64,000 bases of DNA. It comes from Pseudopedobacter saltans DSM 12145 (lineage in GTDB: Bacteria; Bacteroidota; Bacteroidia; Sphingobacteriales; Sphingobacteriaceae). A program made the translations under genes and the position numbers. Positions 1 to 8,959 of this stretch are shown piece by piece (the first letter of the stretch is position 1; every line of letters begins with the position of its first letter). The notes below the pieces were generated by a model, which was given only the letters and a program-made list of their open reading frames with translations, did no database searches and was not told the origin of the DNA. Where the stretch lies: contig NC_015177.1 of the NCBI RefSeq assembly GCF_000190735.1, forward strand, positions 3,844,001-3,908,000, read 5' to 3'.

Positions 1-509
1 TTAAACCGGGTCTGGTTGGGGGGCATTGTATAGGTGTTGACCCTTATTACCTTGCACAAAAGGCCCAACAATATGGCTATCATCCTGAAATATTGTTAGC
101 CGGACGGAGACTAAATGATGCCATGGGAGAGTATGTTGCTTCTCAGATTGTAAAATGCATGGTTAAGAAAGATATTAATATCAAGGGTGCCGAAGTGTTG
201 ATGCTGGGCTTTACTTTTAAAGAGAATTGCTCTGATGTGAGAAATACCAAGGTTATTGATATTGTCGAAAATCTGATGGACTATGGCCTTGATGTAGTTG
301 TTTATGACCCCTATGCAGATCACGCTGAAGTGGAAAAACAGTATGGGGTGAAGTGTCAAAGTAGTTTAGATACGAAGAAATACGATGCTTTGGTTTTAGC
401 AGTAGCCCATCAGGAGTTTGAGACTATCAGATTTGGTGATCTTAAAAAAGACAAATCAATTATTTATGATGTAAAAGGACTTCTTCCCTACGCTGATGGC
501 AGATTGTAA
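1..509 (+). CDS. UDP-sugar dehydrogenase, C-terminal part (TviB/WbpA type), cut by window edge
   Basis: The reading frame is open from base 3 and the gene begins left of the window. The first visible residues carry the family signature GGHCIGVDPYYL, whose Cys is the catalytic thiol that oxidises a UDP-sugar C6 alcohol to the uronic acid using NAD. The remainder fits the C-terminal UDP-binding domain, with VLMLGFTFKENCSDVRNTK and a Rossmann-like segment ending in VYDPYADH. The GLVGGHCIGVDPYYLA form is typical of UDP-HexNAc dehydrogenases such as TviB or WbpA rather than of UDP-glucose dehydrogenase. Substrate specificity is inferred. A WbpB-like oxidoreductase at about 34 kb could act later in the same UDP-uronic acid pathway. 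Confidence 0.85.
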   Translation, partial: KPGLVGGHCIGVDPYYLAQKAQQYGYHPEILLAGRRLNDAMGEYVASQIVKCMVKKDINIKGAEVLMLGFTFKENCSDVRNTKVIDIVENLMDYGLDVVVYDPYADHAEVEKQYGVKCQSSLDTKKYDALVLAVAHQEFETIRFGDLKKDKSIIYDVKGLLPYADGRL

Positions 510-567
510 TTCCTATCGTTCATAGTTGTTCGTCTTTCGTCTTTCGTTTGTCGTTCCTCTCTTTCGA

Positions 568-990
568 GTAGCACACAACCTTTCGCGTCATTGGGATGAG
601 CGAAGCGTTAGCTTGTGTACAGGAGCGAAGTGGCAATCTTCATTGTCAATTGTCCACTGACCATCGTCAATTGTTTGCCGTCTGAATCACGGATTATGTT
701 GATTAAAAGATTTCACGGAAACTGTTGTTTGTCGTCTTTTGGGTAGCGCACAACCTTTCGCGTCATTGGGATGAGCGAAGCATTAGCTTGTGCATCGGAG
801 CGAAGTGGCAATCTTCATTGTCAATTGTCCACTGACCATCGTCAATTGTTTGCCGTCTGAATCACGGATTATGTTGATTAAAAGATTTCACGGAAACTGT
901 TGTTTGTCGTCTTTCGGGTAGCACACAACCTTTCCCGTCATTGCGATGAGCGAAGCGTTAGCTTGTGCACAGGAGCGAAGAGGCAATCTC
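568..990. repeat. 175-bp tandem direct repeat, two full units and a partial third
   Basis: The words GTAGCACACAACCTTTC, GTAGCGCACAACCTTTC and GTAGCACACAACCTTTC start at 568, 743 and 918, exactly 175 bp apart. Each is followed by a REP-like element (near 586, 760 and 934). After the first two come matching segments including GTCAATTGTCCACTGACC and AAAAGATTTCACGGAAACTG. Only scattered base changes separate the units, which points to recent duplication. The third unit diverges after the REP-like element. Confidence 0.85.
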
Positions 991-1321
991 TTTCGTTCAT
1001 CGTTTACCGTCTTTCGTCCATCGACCAACGAAAAACGAATATCGAAAGACGATCCCGGTCCCCGGACATTAAAACAAACTATTTCAATCCCCATAAAAAT
1101 TATGTAGTTTTGCCAGCGATTAATTTCGTCGTATGTCGTTCATCGTTTGCCGTCTTTCGTTTATCGACCGACGAATATCGGATATCGAAAAACGACCGAC
1201 GAATATCGATCCGCTAACAACGAAAAACAAACACGATCAACGAAGAACCAAAAAGATTGGAGACATGAAAATAAACGAGTGTAACGATCAACGAATATCG
1301 ATAAGCCAAGCCCTCTTTTCT

Positions 1322-1377
1322 TGTCATTGCGATGAGCGAAGCGTTGGTTTTTGTAGAGGAGCGAAGTGGCAGTCTCT
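1322..1377. repeat. REP-like element, isolated copy
   Basis: This copy begins GTCATTGCGATGAGCGAAG and ends GAGCGAAGTGGCAGTCTC, matching the elements inside the 175-bp tandem units and the inverted copies near 15.6 and 16.6 kb. Such short interspersed palindromic elements are usually intergenic and are moved by REP-associated (RAYT) transposases. No RAYT gene is in this window. Confidence 0.7.
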
Positions 1378-1468
1378 TATAATAGAAATTGAGAGATAGG
1401 ACGTGAAACGAGAGGATAAGTAAGTGATGACCAACGATCAACGATAATTAAATAACGAGCATCGATCA

Positions 1469-2548
1469 ATGAGCAATAGTCAATCGAATAACGAACAACG
1501 AATAACGAACAACGAAGACGAAATCTCTTTAAAGGAACTCATCCTTAAAATTAAAGAATGGATTTCCTATTTATGGTCTAAGAAATGGACTATCATCATT
1601 GCAGGTATTATAGGCGGTGCTTTGGGACTGGCTTATTCCTTTATTAAAAAGCCAATATATACAGCAACTACAACATTTGTTTTAGAATCGGGCGAAAAAG
1701 GCGGAGGCCTGGGAGCTTATGCAGGTCTGGCTGCAATGGCAGGTATAGACCTGGGCGGCGGCGGAGGCGGTATCTTTCAGGGCGACAATATTCTGGAATT
1801 ATACAAATCCCGCTCTATGGTGGAGAAAGCTCTTCTGGATACAGTAGATATTGGCGGTAAAAAAACATCACTTATAGACCATTATGTTGAGGTTAACAAG
1901 CTAAGGGAGAAATGGAATCAAAAGCCGGAAACTAAAGATGTGGTGTTTAACGCAGAGCCTAATCGCATTAAAGATTCCCTGATGACGGATATTATTTATG
2001 TGATTAATAAAAATATTTTATCGGTAGCAAAACCGGATAAAAAGCTGTCCATTATTAAAGTAGATGTAAAATCAGAAAATGAACAATTTTCAAAACTTTT
2101 TAACGAAAAGATTGTTCAAACCGTGAATGATTTCTACGTGGAAACAAAAACCAAAAAGTCTTTGGATAATATAGCCATATTACAGCATCAAACTGACTCT
2201 GTAAAAGCGGTTATGTATGGGGCTATATACCAATCTGCTGCGGTAGCAGATGCTACACCCAATTTAAATCCTACAAGACAGGTGTTGCGTACACCGGCTG
2301 TTCGCTCCCAGGCAAATGCGGAGGCGAATAAAGCAATTTACTCTGAACTGGTAAAGAATTTGGAGATGGCTAAGATTACAGCTAGAAAGGAAGCTCCCTT
2401 GATACAGGTGATTGATGAGCCAGTGTATCCTTTGGAAAAGGATAGATTAGGCAAGATTAAAACATTTCTCTTGGGGGGGATTATATTCGTTTTTTTATCT
2501 GTTTTAATCTTGTTAAGTAAAAAAGTTTATAAAGGCATATTAAACTAG
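1469..2548 (+). CDS. Wzz/GumC-type chain-length determinant protein
   Basis: This is an inner-membrane protein that sets polymer length in Wzx/Wzy-dependent polysaccharide synthesis. It has the family layout: a first membrane helix at about residues 41-59, a long periplasmic region and a second helix at about 332-349 near the C-terminus. The chain-length motif region (VDEPVYPLEKD) precedes the last helix, as in Wzz proteins. A glycine-rich stretch lies at about 76-104. No tyrosine-kinase domain is fused. The first 18 residues, rich in Asn/Gln/Glu, are encoded by low-complexity repeat DNA continuous with the upstream spacer, so the true N-terminus could lie a little further in. No Shine-Dalgarno sequence is visible. 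Confidence 0.85.
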   Translation: MSNSQSNNEQRITNNEDEISLKELILKIKEWISYLWSKKWTIIIAGIIGGALGLAYSFIKKPIYTATTTFVLESGEKGGGLGAYAGLAAMAGIDLGGGGGGIFQGDNILELYKSRSMVEKALLDTVDIGGKKTSLIDHYVEVNKLREKWNQKPETKDVVFNAEPNRIKDSLMTDIIYVINKNILSVAKPDKKLSIIKVDVKSENEQFSKLFNEKIVQTVNDFYVETKTKKSLDNIAILQHQTDSVKAVMYGAIYQSAAVADATPNLNPTRQVLRTPAVRSQANAEANKAIYSELVKNLEMAKITARKEAPLIQVIDEPVYPLEKDRLGKIKTFLLGGIIFVFLSVLILLSKKVYKGILN

Positions 2549-2553
2549 AAATA

Positions 2554-2970
2554 ATGAGTTTAGCTGATGTTCGAATAATTGATCTTCCAAAAATTCTAGA
2601 TGAGCGAGGTAATCTTTCTTTTTTAGAAGAAAATAGACATATACCATTTGAAATTAAAAGATCATATTGGATATATGATGTTCCTGGAGGAGAAATTAGA
2701 GGAGGGCACAGTTATAGAATAAATCAAGAGGTAATCATAGCGTTAAGTGGCAGTTTTGATGTTGTTTTAAATGATGGAAAAGAGGAAAAAACTTATTCAT
2801 TAAACAGGTCTTATAATGCACTTTATGTTCCTAATAGAATATGGAGACATATGGAAAATTTTTCAACTAATTCTTTGGCATTTGTCGTAGCCTCTACCAT
2901 TTATAATGAAAGAGACTATGAGAGAGATTTTAATAACTTTAAGATATTAAATGGTGGCTTCAATATATAA
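2554..2970 (+). CDS. FdtA/QdtA-family dTDP-4-keto-6-deoxyhexose 3,4-ketoisomerase paralogue (divergent active site)
   Basis: This 138-residue cupin belongs to the WxcM/FdtA family, which interconverts dTDP-4-keto-6-deoxyglucose and dTDP-3-keto-6-deoxyhexose. Family blocks visible are YDVPGGEIRGGH, ALSGSFDVVLNDG and the LNRSYNALYVPNRIWR segment. The usual RGGHAHK motif reads RGGHSYR (His52, Ser53, Tyr54), so the second histidine, regarded as important for catalysis in characterised members, is missing. The neighbouring copy keeps both. It starts 5 bp after the Wzz stop. It may have altered specificity, serve as a partner of the next protein, or be less active. Which of these holds is not decidable from sequence. 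Confidence 0.8.
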   Translation: MSLADVRIIDLPKILDERGNLSFLEENRHIPFEIKRSYWIYDVPGGEIRGGHSYRINQEVIIALSGSFDVVLNDGKEEKTYSLNRSYNALYVPNRIWRHMENFSTNSLAFVVASTIYNERDYERDFNNFKILNGGFNI

Positions 2971-3364
2971 CTGTAACGTCATTGAATTGACAAAAATCCA
3001 TAATAGGGCTGGGAATATAACTCCCGTCCATGGTGAATTTGATATCCCTTTTAGTATCAGAAGAGTTTACTACTTATACGACGTTCCGGGTGGCGAAACT
3101 AGAGGAGGACATGCGCACAAAGAGCTACACCAATTGATAATAGCAGCTAGCGGAAGTTTTGACGTGATTTTGGACGATGGAAAAAACAAAAGAACATTTA
3201 CTTTGAACAGACCGAATTATGGTCTATATGTATGTCCTAAAATCTGGAGAGATTTGAGTAATTTTTCTTCTGGAGCGGTATTGTTAGTGCTTGCTTCTGA
3301 AAGATATAGTGAGGCGGATTATATAAGAGAATACAGCGAATTTTTAGAATTTTCAAATGGCTAA
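2951..3364 (+). CDS. fdtA: FdtA-family dTDP-4-keto-6-deoxyhexose 3,4-ketoisomerase
   Basis: This is the second tandem cupin isomerase, 137 residues, with the complete RGGHAHK motif (His54 and His56). The blocks YDVPGGETRGGHAH and ASGSFDVILDDG match the family. It overlaps the previous gene by 20 bp and the next by 8 bp, indicating translational coupling. It probably supplies the 3-keto intermediate that the aminotransferase two genes downstream converts to a 3-amino-3,6-dideoxyhexose. FdtA (galacto product) and QdtA (gluco product) cannot be told apart by eye, so the symbol is a family label. Confidence 0.85.
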   Translation: MVASIYNCNVIELTKIHNRAGNITPVHGEFDIPFSIRRVYYLYDVPGGETRGGHAHKELHQLIIAASGSFDVILDDGKNKRTFTLNRPNYGLYVCPKIWRDLSNFSSGAVLLVLASERYSEADYIREYSEFLEFSNG

Positions 3365-3881
3365 AATACACCCTTTATCAGAAGTTCAAACATCAGTTAT
3401 TGGTGAACATACTTCAGTTTGGCAATTTGTTGTAATCCTTGCTAATGCTCAGATTGGTAAAGATTGTAACATCAATGCCCATGTTTTTATAGAAAACGAT
3501 GTGAAGATAGGAAACGGTGTAACTATAAAGTCTGGTGTTCAGGTTTGGGATGGAGTAACTATTGAAGACAACGTATTTATAGGACCAAATGTCACATTTA
3601 CAAATGATTTAGTACCACGTTCAAGGCAATATCCTGCAAAATTTGAAAGAACCCTTATAAAGAGAGGTGCCTCTATTGGCGCAAATGCTACTATTATAGC
3701 TGGTAATACCATTGGTGAATATGCTGTCATCGGTGCTGGTAGTGTAATTACAAAAAATATCGGTCCTTATGAATTGCATTACGGTAATCCAGCTATACAC
3801 AAAGGATATGTTACAAAAGAAGGCAAAGTTCTAGATCTTGAGAGAAAAGATAAAGAAGGGAATTACTATACTTTAGAATAA
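3357..3881 (+). CDS. fdtC: dTDP-3-amino-3,6-dideoxyhexose N-acetyltransferase (FdtC/QdtC type)
   Basis: This 174-residue protein has left-handed beta-helix hexapeptide repeats at about residues 10-80 and 105-140 (for example VFIENDVKIGNGVTIKSG and IGANATIIAGNTIGEYAVIG). The loop FTNDLVPRS at about 81-89 is typical of sugar-nucleotide N-acetyltransferases acting on a 3-amino sugar with acetyl-CoA. It sits between the isomerase and the aminotransferase of the same pathway, overlapping the former by 8 bp and abutting the latter. The expected product is dTDP-Fuc3NAc or dTDP-Qui3NAc. Confidence 0.85.
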   Translation: MAKIHPLSEVQTSVIGEHTSVWQFVVILANAQIGKDCNINAHVFIENDVKIGNGVTIKSGVQVWDGVTIEDNVFIGPNVTFTNDLVPRSRQYPAKFERTLIKRGASIGANATIIAGNTIGEYAVIGAGSVITKNIGPYELHYGNPAIHKGYVTKEGKVLDLERKDKEGNYYTLE

Positions 3882-4985
3882 ATGATCAAATTTTTAGACT
3901 TACAAAAAATAAATCTCCAATATAAAGAGGAGCTAACAGAAGCATATCATAGAGTTTTAAACTCTGGATGGTTTCTGTTGGGGCAGGAATTGCAAAGTTT
4001 CGAAGAAAATTATTCAAACTATTGTGGAGTAAAATATACCCTTGGAGTTGCAAATGGTTTAGATGCCCTCACATTAATTATCAGGGGATATAAAGAATTG
4101 GGCATATTTAAAGAGGGAGATGAAATTATTGTCCCATCAAATACCTATATAGCCAGTATTTTAGCTATTTCCCAAAATAATCTGAAACCTGTTCTGGTTG
4201 AGCCAGATTTGTTTACATATAATATTGATCCGACACTTGTAGAAAATCATATCACAGAGAGAACTAAAGCGATTATGGTAGTCCACTTATATGGTCAGCT
4301 TTGTGATATGCCTGAAATTAATAGGATTGCAGAGAAGTATAATCTAAAAGTGATAGAGGATTGTGCCCAAGCTCATGGCGCTAGCCTAAATGGTAAGAAA
4401 GCAGGTGCATGGGGCGATGCAGCAGGACATAGCTTTTATCCTGGAAAAAACTTAGGTGCATTGGCTGATGGAGGGGCAATTACTGCTCATGATGATGCGC
4501 TAGCTGAAGTATTGAAAGCTTTAAGAAATTATGGTTCGCATAAAAAGTACGAAAACATTTATCAGGGTGTTAATAGTAGGCTAGATGAATTAAATGCAGC
4601 TTTCTTAAACGTTAAGTTGAAGTATTTAGATGATGTCATTAAGAAACGAAGAGAAGTAGCTAATAGATATTTAAATGAAATACAAAGCCCAGAAGTAACA
4701 CTGCCTTTAATTCTAAAACAAGAAAGTCATGTTTGGCATTTATTTATTGTTAGAGCTAAAAAAAGAGAAAAACTGCAAAAATATTTATCAGGTTCTGAAG
4801 TACAAACCTTAATACACTATCCTATACCGCCTCATAAACAAGCCGCGTATAAAGAATTAAACCATTTTAATTATCCCATTTCTGAAACTATTCATAGAGA
4901 AGTTTTGAGCTTACCGATGAGTGAAGTAATGAGTAATAATGAAGTTTCGAAAATAATAGATGTGATTAATAGATATGATAGATAA
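3882..4985 (+). CDS. fdtB: dTDP-3-keto-6-deoxyhexose aminotransferase (DegT/DnrJ/EryC1/StrS family)
   Basis: This 367-residue PLP enzyme transfers an amino group from glutamate to C3 of the dTDP-3-keto sugar. Visible motifs are VANGLDAL near residue 57, the PLP-contacting Asp160 in [11 protein letters not shown], and the Schiff-base Lys189 in [15 protein letters not shown]. Length is normal for the family. It starts one base after the acetyltransferase stop, and its end overlaps the next gene by 11 bp. With the adjacent isomerases and acetyltransferase it completes a Fdt/Qdt branch. The RmlA and RmlB enzymes needed to make the precursor are not in this window. Confidence 0.9.
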   Translation: MIKFLDLQKINLQYKEELTEAYHRVLNSGWFLLGQELQSFEENYSNYCGVKYTLGVANGLDALTLIIRGYKELGIFKEGDEIIVPSNTYIASILAISQNNLKPVLVEPDLFTYNIDPTLVENHITERTKAIMVVHLYGQLCDMPEINRIAEKYNLKVIEDCAQAHGASLNGKKAGAWGDAAGHSFYPGKNLGALADGGAITAHDDALAEVLKALRNYGSHKKYENIYQGVNSRLDELNAAFLNVKLKYLDDVIKKRREVANRYLNEIQSPEVTLPLILKQESHVWHLFIVRAKKREKLQKYLSGSEVQTLIHYPIPPHKQAAYKELNHFNYPISETIHREVLSLPMSEVMSNNEVSKIIDVINRYDR

Positions 4986-5676
4986 ATTAATTGTTTGGAT
5001 TAAGAAAAGAACTAACCTGAAGTTTTTTTTAAAGTCGCCTATTAACTTTATTTATTCAGTTATTTTAACTCTTCTTTATGTAGATAAGTGGACATACTTT
5101 CCAGCAATTTTAATACATGGAAAGATAAAATTGAAATTTATAAAGAAAAGGAAATCATATTTTGAAATTAATGGAAGATTAATTTTAGAACAATGGATGA
5201 ATGGGAATGAGAGTGTTTCAATTTATTTAGATAAAGGCTCTGAAACTGTAATATGTAATGATTTTTCAATAGGAAACGGAGTTAGAATATTTGTAGATAA
5301 AGATGCAAGGTTGAAAATAGGAGGGAAGAAGAAGGAGCTTGGTTCCGGAATCACGGCGAAATCTATCATAATGGTAAAAAAGTATTTAGAAATAGGTAGT
5401 GATTGCATAATAGCTTGGGATACTTTTTTGACAGATTGTGATTGGCATGGCATAGAAGGTAAATACTTTCAAAAGCAGACAATATTAGGTGACCATGTTT
5501 GGATAGGTGTGGGAGTAAAAGTTTTAAAAGGATCAATAATAGGTAAAGAAAGTATAGTCACCACAAATTCTGTAGTGCATAATAGGTTGTTTGATGAAAG
5601 AACATTAATTTCAGGAAATCCGGCAATAGTAATAAAGACTGATGTTTCAAATTGGTCAAGAGAAATGGTGTCCTAA
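4975..5676 (+). CDS. Hexapeptide-repeat acyltransferase
   Basis: This 233-residue protein has a C-terminal left-handed beta-helix acyltransferase domain. The block [19 protein letters not shown] followed by [12 protein letters not shown] at about residues 165-195 is the xenobiotic/maltose acetyltransferase-type signature, and GNPA follows. The N-terminal 100 residues are basic and hydrophobic without a clear known domain. It probably O-acetylates the polysaccharide or a sugar precursor. The acceptor cannot be read from sequence. It overlaps the aminotransferase by 11 bp and is followed 9 bp later by the flippase. Confidence 0.75.
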   Translation: MIDKLIVWIKKRTNLKFFLKSPINFIYSVILTLLYVDKWTYFPAILIHGKIKLKFIKKRKSYFEINGRLILEQWMNGNESVSIYLDKGSETVICNDFSIGNGVRIFVDKDARLKIGGKKKELGSGITAKSIIMVKKYLEIGSDCIIAWDTFLTDCDWHGIEGKYFQKQTILGDHVWIGVGVKVLKGSIIGKESIVTTNSVVHNRLFDERTLISGNPAIVIKTDVSNWSREMVS

Positions 5677-5685
5677 GTATCAATT

Positions 5686-6948
5686 ATGAAATTAATAAAA
5701 ACGTCTATTTTTTCATTTATAATTTCTTTTATAAAAATATCTTCAGGATTTATAGTAAATAAAATAGTCGCGGTGCTAACCGGTCCTTCGGGAATAGCTG
5801 TTATTGGTACATTTAACAATTTCGTTACCATAGCATTGTCTATTGCGAATGGGTCCATAAATACAGGGGTTGTAAAATATACTTCGGAATATAATGGGCA
5901 GGGGAATAAACTAAAGAAATTATTTAGTACATCACTTGTTATTTCATTTACATGTTCAATAGTAACATCTTTGGTCTTACTTTTATTTTCAGATTTTTTT
6001 TCTATATTTTTATTAAAAGACATTCGATATAAAAGTATTTTCAAAGTATTCGGGTTAACTATTGTATTTTATTCCATTAACTCTTTATTAATATCCATTT
6101 TAAATGGTAAGGGTGATATAAAAAAATATACGATAATCAATACTACGACAAGTATTATCTCATTAGTGTTATCAATAGTACTAATTTACTTTTTTGAAAT
6201 AGATGGTGCATTATATTCTCTAGTATTATCACAGACACTGGTTTTTTTTGTTACAGTATTGCTTCTGAAAAAATGTGAATGGTTTGTTTTTGATTATTTT
6301 AATAAAGGTTTGAATAAATTCCATATGGTGAATTTGTTTAAATTTTCTTTAATGACAATAACAACTGCTTTAACAGTCCCTATTTCTCAGATTGTCGTAA
6401 GAAACACTTTAATTAGAGATTTAGGTATAAACGATGCAGGCTATTGGCAAGCTATTATGAGGATTTCTGATGGATATCTATTAATAGTTACTACATCTTT
6501 AAGTACTTATTTTCTTCCTAAACTAAGTTCACTAAAAACTAACTTTGAAATTAAAAGTGAAATATATAATGGATTGAAGATAATTACTCCATTCGTTTTA
6601 GCTAGTTGCTTGATTATTTATCTTTTAAGGTTTGTTATAATAAAGATATTATTTACAGAAGAATTTCTAGAAATAGAGTCTTTATTTATTTGGCAACTAC
6701 TCGGAGATTTTTTCAAAATAATTTCTTGGATTATTGGATATTTAATGCTTGCGAAAGCAATGACTAAACTTTATATAATAACAGATATCGGTTTTAGCAT
6801 AATGTACGTGTTGCTGAATCTTTTATTCATAAAGTTTTATGGACTAAAAGGGGCAACTATCGCATTTTCTTTAAATTACTTTATCTATTTAATTATGATT
6901 TGTTTTTTGTTTAGAAAAATTATTTTTTCAAAGTTTAAGCTAAGTTAA
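5686..6948 (+). CDS. wzx: O-antigen/oligosaccharide flippase (Wzx family)
   Basis: This 420-residue integral membrane protein has about twelve hydrophobic helices along its length. The start KTSIFSFIISFIKISSGFIVNKIVA and the GPSGIAVIGTFNNF segment are typical of MATE-like Wzx O-antigen translocases. It would move undecaprenyl-diphosphate-linked repeat units from the cytoplasmic to the periplasmic leaflet, where the polymerase at about 9 kb acts. The DNA is strongly AT-rich. A second, unrelated flippase-like gene lies at 41.6 kb in a housekeeping context. Confidence 0.85.
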   Translation: MKLIKTSIFSFIISFIKISSGFIVNKIVAVLTGPSGIAVIGTFNNFVTIALSIANGSINTGVVKYTSEYNGQGNKLKKLFSTSLVISFTCSIVTSLVLLLFSDFFSIFLLKDIRYKSIFKVFGLTIVFYSINSLLISILNGKGDIKKYTIINTTTSIISLVLSIVLIYFFEIDGALYSLVLSQTLVFFVTVLLLKKCEWFVFDYFNKGLNKFHMVNLFKFSLMTITTALTVPISQIVVRNTLIRDLGINDAGYWQAIMRISDGYLLIVTTSLSTYFLPKLSSLKTNFEIKSEIYNGLKIITPFVLASCLIIYLLRFVIIKILFTEEFLEIESLFIWQLLGDFFKIISWIIGYLMLAKAMTKLYIITDIGFSIMYVLLNLLFIKFYGLKGATIAFSLNYFIYLIMICFLFRKIIFSKFKLS

Positions 6949-6950
6949 GT

Positions 6951-7916
6951 ATGGATTATTCGATTGTTTTGATATCCTTCAACCAAGAAAAATTCATAAA
7001 AGAAGCCCTTGATGGAATTAGAAATCAGACCCTAATGCCTAAAGAAGTGATTATTGCAGATGATGGGTCTATTGACAATACTCCTAGCATAATAGAAGAG
7101 TATGTTGCACTATATTCATTGGAGAACGACTGGAAGTTGTTGTTAAGCAAGGAAAATCGAGGGATTAATATTAATTTACAAGAAGCAATAGAAGAAACAA
7201 CTTCGGAAGTTATAATTATTATGGCTGGAGACGATATTGCGATGCCAAACAAAGCCGAGGTATCTATAAAGTTATTTAGAGAAAATCCATTAATGCATAT
7301 CGTTGCAACTAGTTTGGATAAAATAGATGACAATGGTAATGTGATTGGAGAACTTATATATTCAGACAAGATTGAAAATGATATAATAAAGGTGATAAAA
7401 AATGGGATGCCTCATGTTTTTCCCGTTGGACAAGCTTGGAAAAGAAGCTTATTTCAGAGATTCGGGAAATTACCGTATGATCTTCCTAACGAAGATGATC
7501 AACTGACCTTTAGAGGGGTGTTAGACGGAGGAATATTTTGCAGCGCTATAAAAACTACAAAATATCGAATACATAGTAATTCCGCGAGTTCTTGGATTAG
7601 AAATAATCAATCCGGAAATGTATATTTTAATAGGTTTAAAGCAGACATGCCAGTTAGACGAAGAAATATGGAGTATTGGTATAAAACAGTTGAAGATTCT
7701 GATGTTGAAAATAAAGAATTATTATTAAAACTGATCTCTTTTAAGATTGAGATTTATAAATCATTTAATAATTTAGATTGTATTAGTTTTTTTAGAAGGT
7801 TAAATCTTTTTTATAAATATAAAGATGCATTGCTTCTTAGGGAAATTATTTATTTATTGTTAGGGAAATTTGGAGTTAAATTGTGGAGACAATTACGTAT
7901 ATTTTTAGGTAAATGA
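6951..7916 (+). CDS. Glycosyltransferase family 2
   Basis: This 321-residue protein has an N-terminal GT-A fold. MDYSIVLISFNQEKFIKEAL opens the nucleotide-binding region, IIADDGSIDNT carries the first Asp residues, and MAGDDIAMPNK near residue 90 is the DxD-like metal site. The region LPNEDDQLTFRG contains the likely catalytic acidic pair. It is cytoplasmic and probably adds one sugar to the lipid-linked repeat unit. It starts 2 bp after wzx, and its stop overlaps the next start by 4 bp (ATGA). Confidence 0.85.
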   Translation: MDYSIVLISFNQEKFIKEALDGIRNQTLMPKEVIIADDGSIDNTPSIIEEYVALYSLENDWKLLLSKENRGININLQEAIEETTSEVIIIMAGDDIAMPNKAEVSIKLFRENPLMHIVATSLDKIDDNGNVIGELIYSDKIENDIIKVIKNGMPHVFPVGQAWKRSLFQRFGKLPYDLPNEDDQLTFRGVLDGGIFCSAIKTTKYRIHSNSASSWIRNNQSGNVYFNRFKADMPVRRRNMEYWYKTVEDSDVENKELLLKLISFKIEIYKSFNNLDCISFFRRLNLFYKYKDALLLREIIYLLLGKFGVKLWRQLRIFLGK

Positions 7917-8959
7917 GGAAGGTCGTTTTTTTCTTTTGCAGCGATACTATAGGTGGACACGAATTTCAATCACTTGAATTAGCAAAACTCGTAAGCAATT
8001 ATAGACAGATAATATTATGTTTTAACAATCTAAAACAGTTAGAATTATTTAAAGATATGCAGCATGAATTTAATAATTTTGAATATTTAGTTACGAGAAG
8101 GCCGTTTTTTAATAATGGAAACTTTATAAAGCAATTTTTTTATGGAATAAGTAATTTTAAGTTTCAAAGAAAATTATTGCGTAACAATGAGGCTATAATA
8201 TGTTCAGGAACATTGGTTGCTGGAATTAGTTCTGGAATAGCTTTGATTGGGAAAAAGAAAATATTGTATATCCCAGCTTTTATAGATAGGAGAGTAATAT
8301 GGGGAAAGATAGGGGGACTGTATAATGCATTATCAATATTATTTATTCTTTTATATAAAAGGATAATTACTATTAATAGAATTCAGGCAGTGTTTTTCTC
8401 AAGGTTTGCAAAGACTTATATTATACCTAATATTATCTCTCTATCGGCAATTGGAAATAACAATACATCTAATACTAGGAAACTTTTTTTTATAGGTAGA
8501 TTAGAAAAGGATAAGGGTATAGTGGAACTTTGTAAAATCTTAGATGTAATTGATAACCCATTTAAAGAATTTATTATTATCGGTGAGGGTGCATGTTTTG
8601 AAGAGTTAAAAAGGAAATCCCGTAACACCAGATATATAACAATAACCTTAACAGGGTGGTTAAATAGAAATGATCAGAATAGTATTATTGCTAAAGATGA
8701 TGTTCTCATATTTAACAGTAAGTTTGAAGGGGAACCATTGGTTATAAGAGAAGCTAACGCAAGAGGGAATATTGTAATTGCAAGTGATATAATTGGAGTT
8801 AGATCATGTACGTTAAAGTCAAATCGTTATAGAAATAGTGTTGAATTGATTTCTCTTGTAAATAAAGCTTGGGATAATAAGTTAAAAATCTGTAAAAACC
8901 CTTCTGAAATTTTCATTAATAAGATGCGTAAAGATGAGGCAAAAAGATTATTCTCTTAA
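7913..8959 (+). CDS. Glycosyltransferase, GT4-like
   Basis: This 348-residue protein has the two-domain GT-B shape. The C-terminal half carries LFFIGRLEKDKGIVELCKIL at about residues 193-212, IIIGEGACFEELK, and FNSKFEGEPLVIREANARG, which is the EGxPLxxxEA donor-binding motif of GT4 enzymes. It is probably a retaining glycosyltransferase of the repeat-unit assembly. The N-terminus GGHEFQSLELAKL is a Gly-rich acceptor-side loop. It overlaps the preceding gene by 4 bp and the polymerase gene by 26 bp. Confidence 0.8.
   Translation: MRKVVFFFCSDTIGGHEFQSLELAKLVSNYRQIILCFNNLKQLELFKDMQHEFNNFEYLVTRRPFFNNGNFIKQFFYGISNFKFQRKLLRNNEAIICSGTLVAGISSGIALIGKKKILYIPAFIDRRVIWGKIGGLYNALSILFILLYKRIITINRIQAVFFSRFAKTYIIPNIISLSAIGNNNTSNTRKLFFIGRLEKDKGIVELCKILDVIDNPFKEFIIIGEGACFEELKRKSRNTRYITITLTGWLNRNDQNSIIAKDDVLIFNSKFEGEPLVIREANARGNIVIASDIIGVRSCTLKSNRYRNSVELISLVNKAWDNKLKICKNPSEIFINKMRKDEAKRLFS

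Larger units (their letters stand above)
510..1468. repeat. Noncoding repeat-rich spacer before the Wzz-like gene
   Basis: This 960-bp gap has no convincing gene. The short ORFs in it run through repeats in several overlapping frames. It contains a 175-bp tandem repeat with a REP-like element in each unit, a fourth separate REP-like element near 1322-1377, and a long low-complexity stretch built from words such as ACGAATATCGA, AACGAAAAACGA and GATCAACGA. The low-complexity part continues without a break into the first codons of the next gene. Confidence 0.75.

Noticed and set aside
900-1441. Overlapping ORFs of 68-105 codons on both strands in the first repeat spacer
   Set aside because: They read through REP-like elements and ACGAATATCGA-type low-complexity DNA in several frames, and no product has a recognisable domain.
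5673-6044. 123-codon minus-strand ORF opposite wzx
   Set aside because: It is an antisense shadow of a clear membrane-protein gene with no domain of its own.
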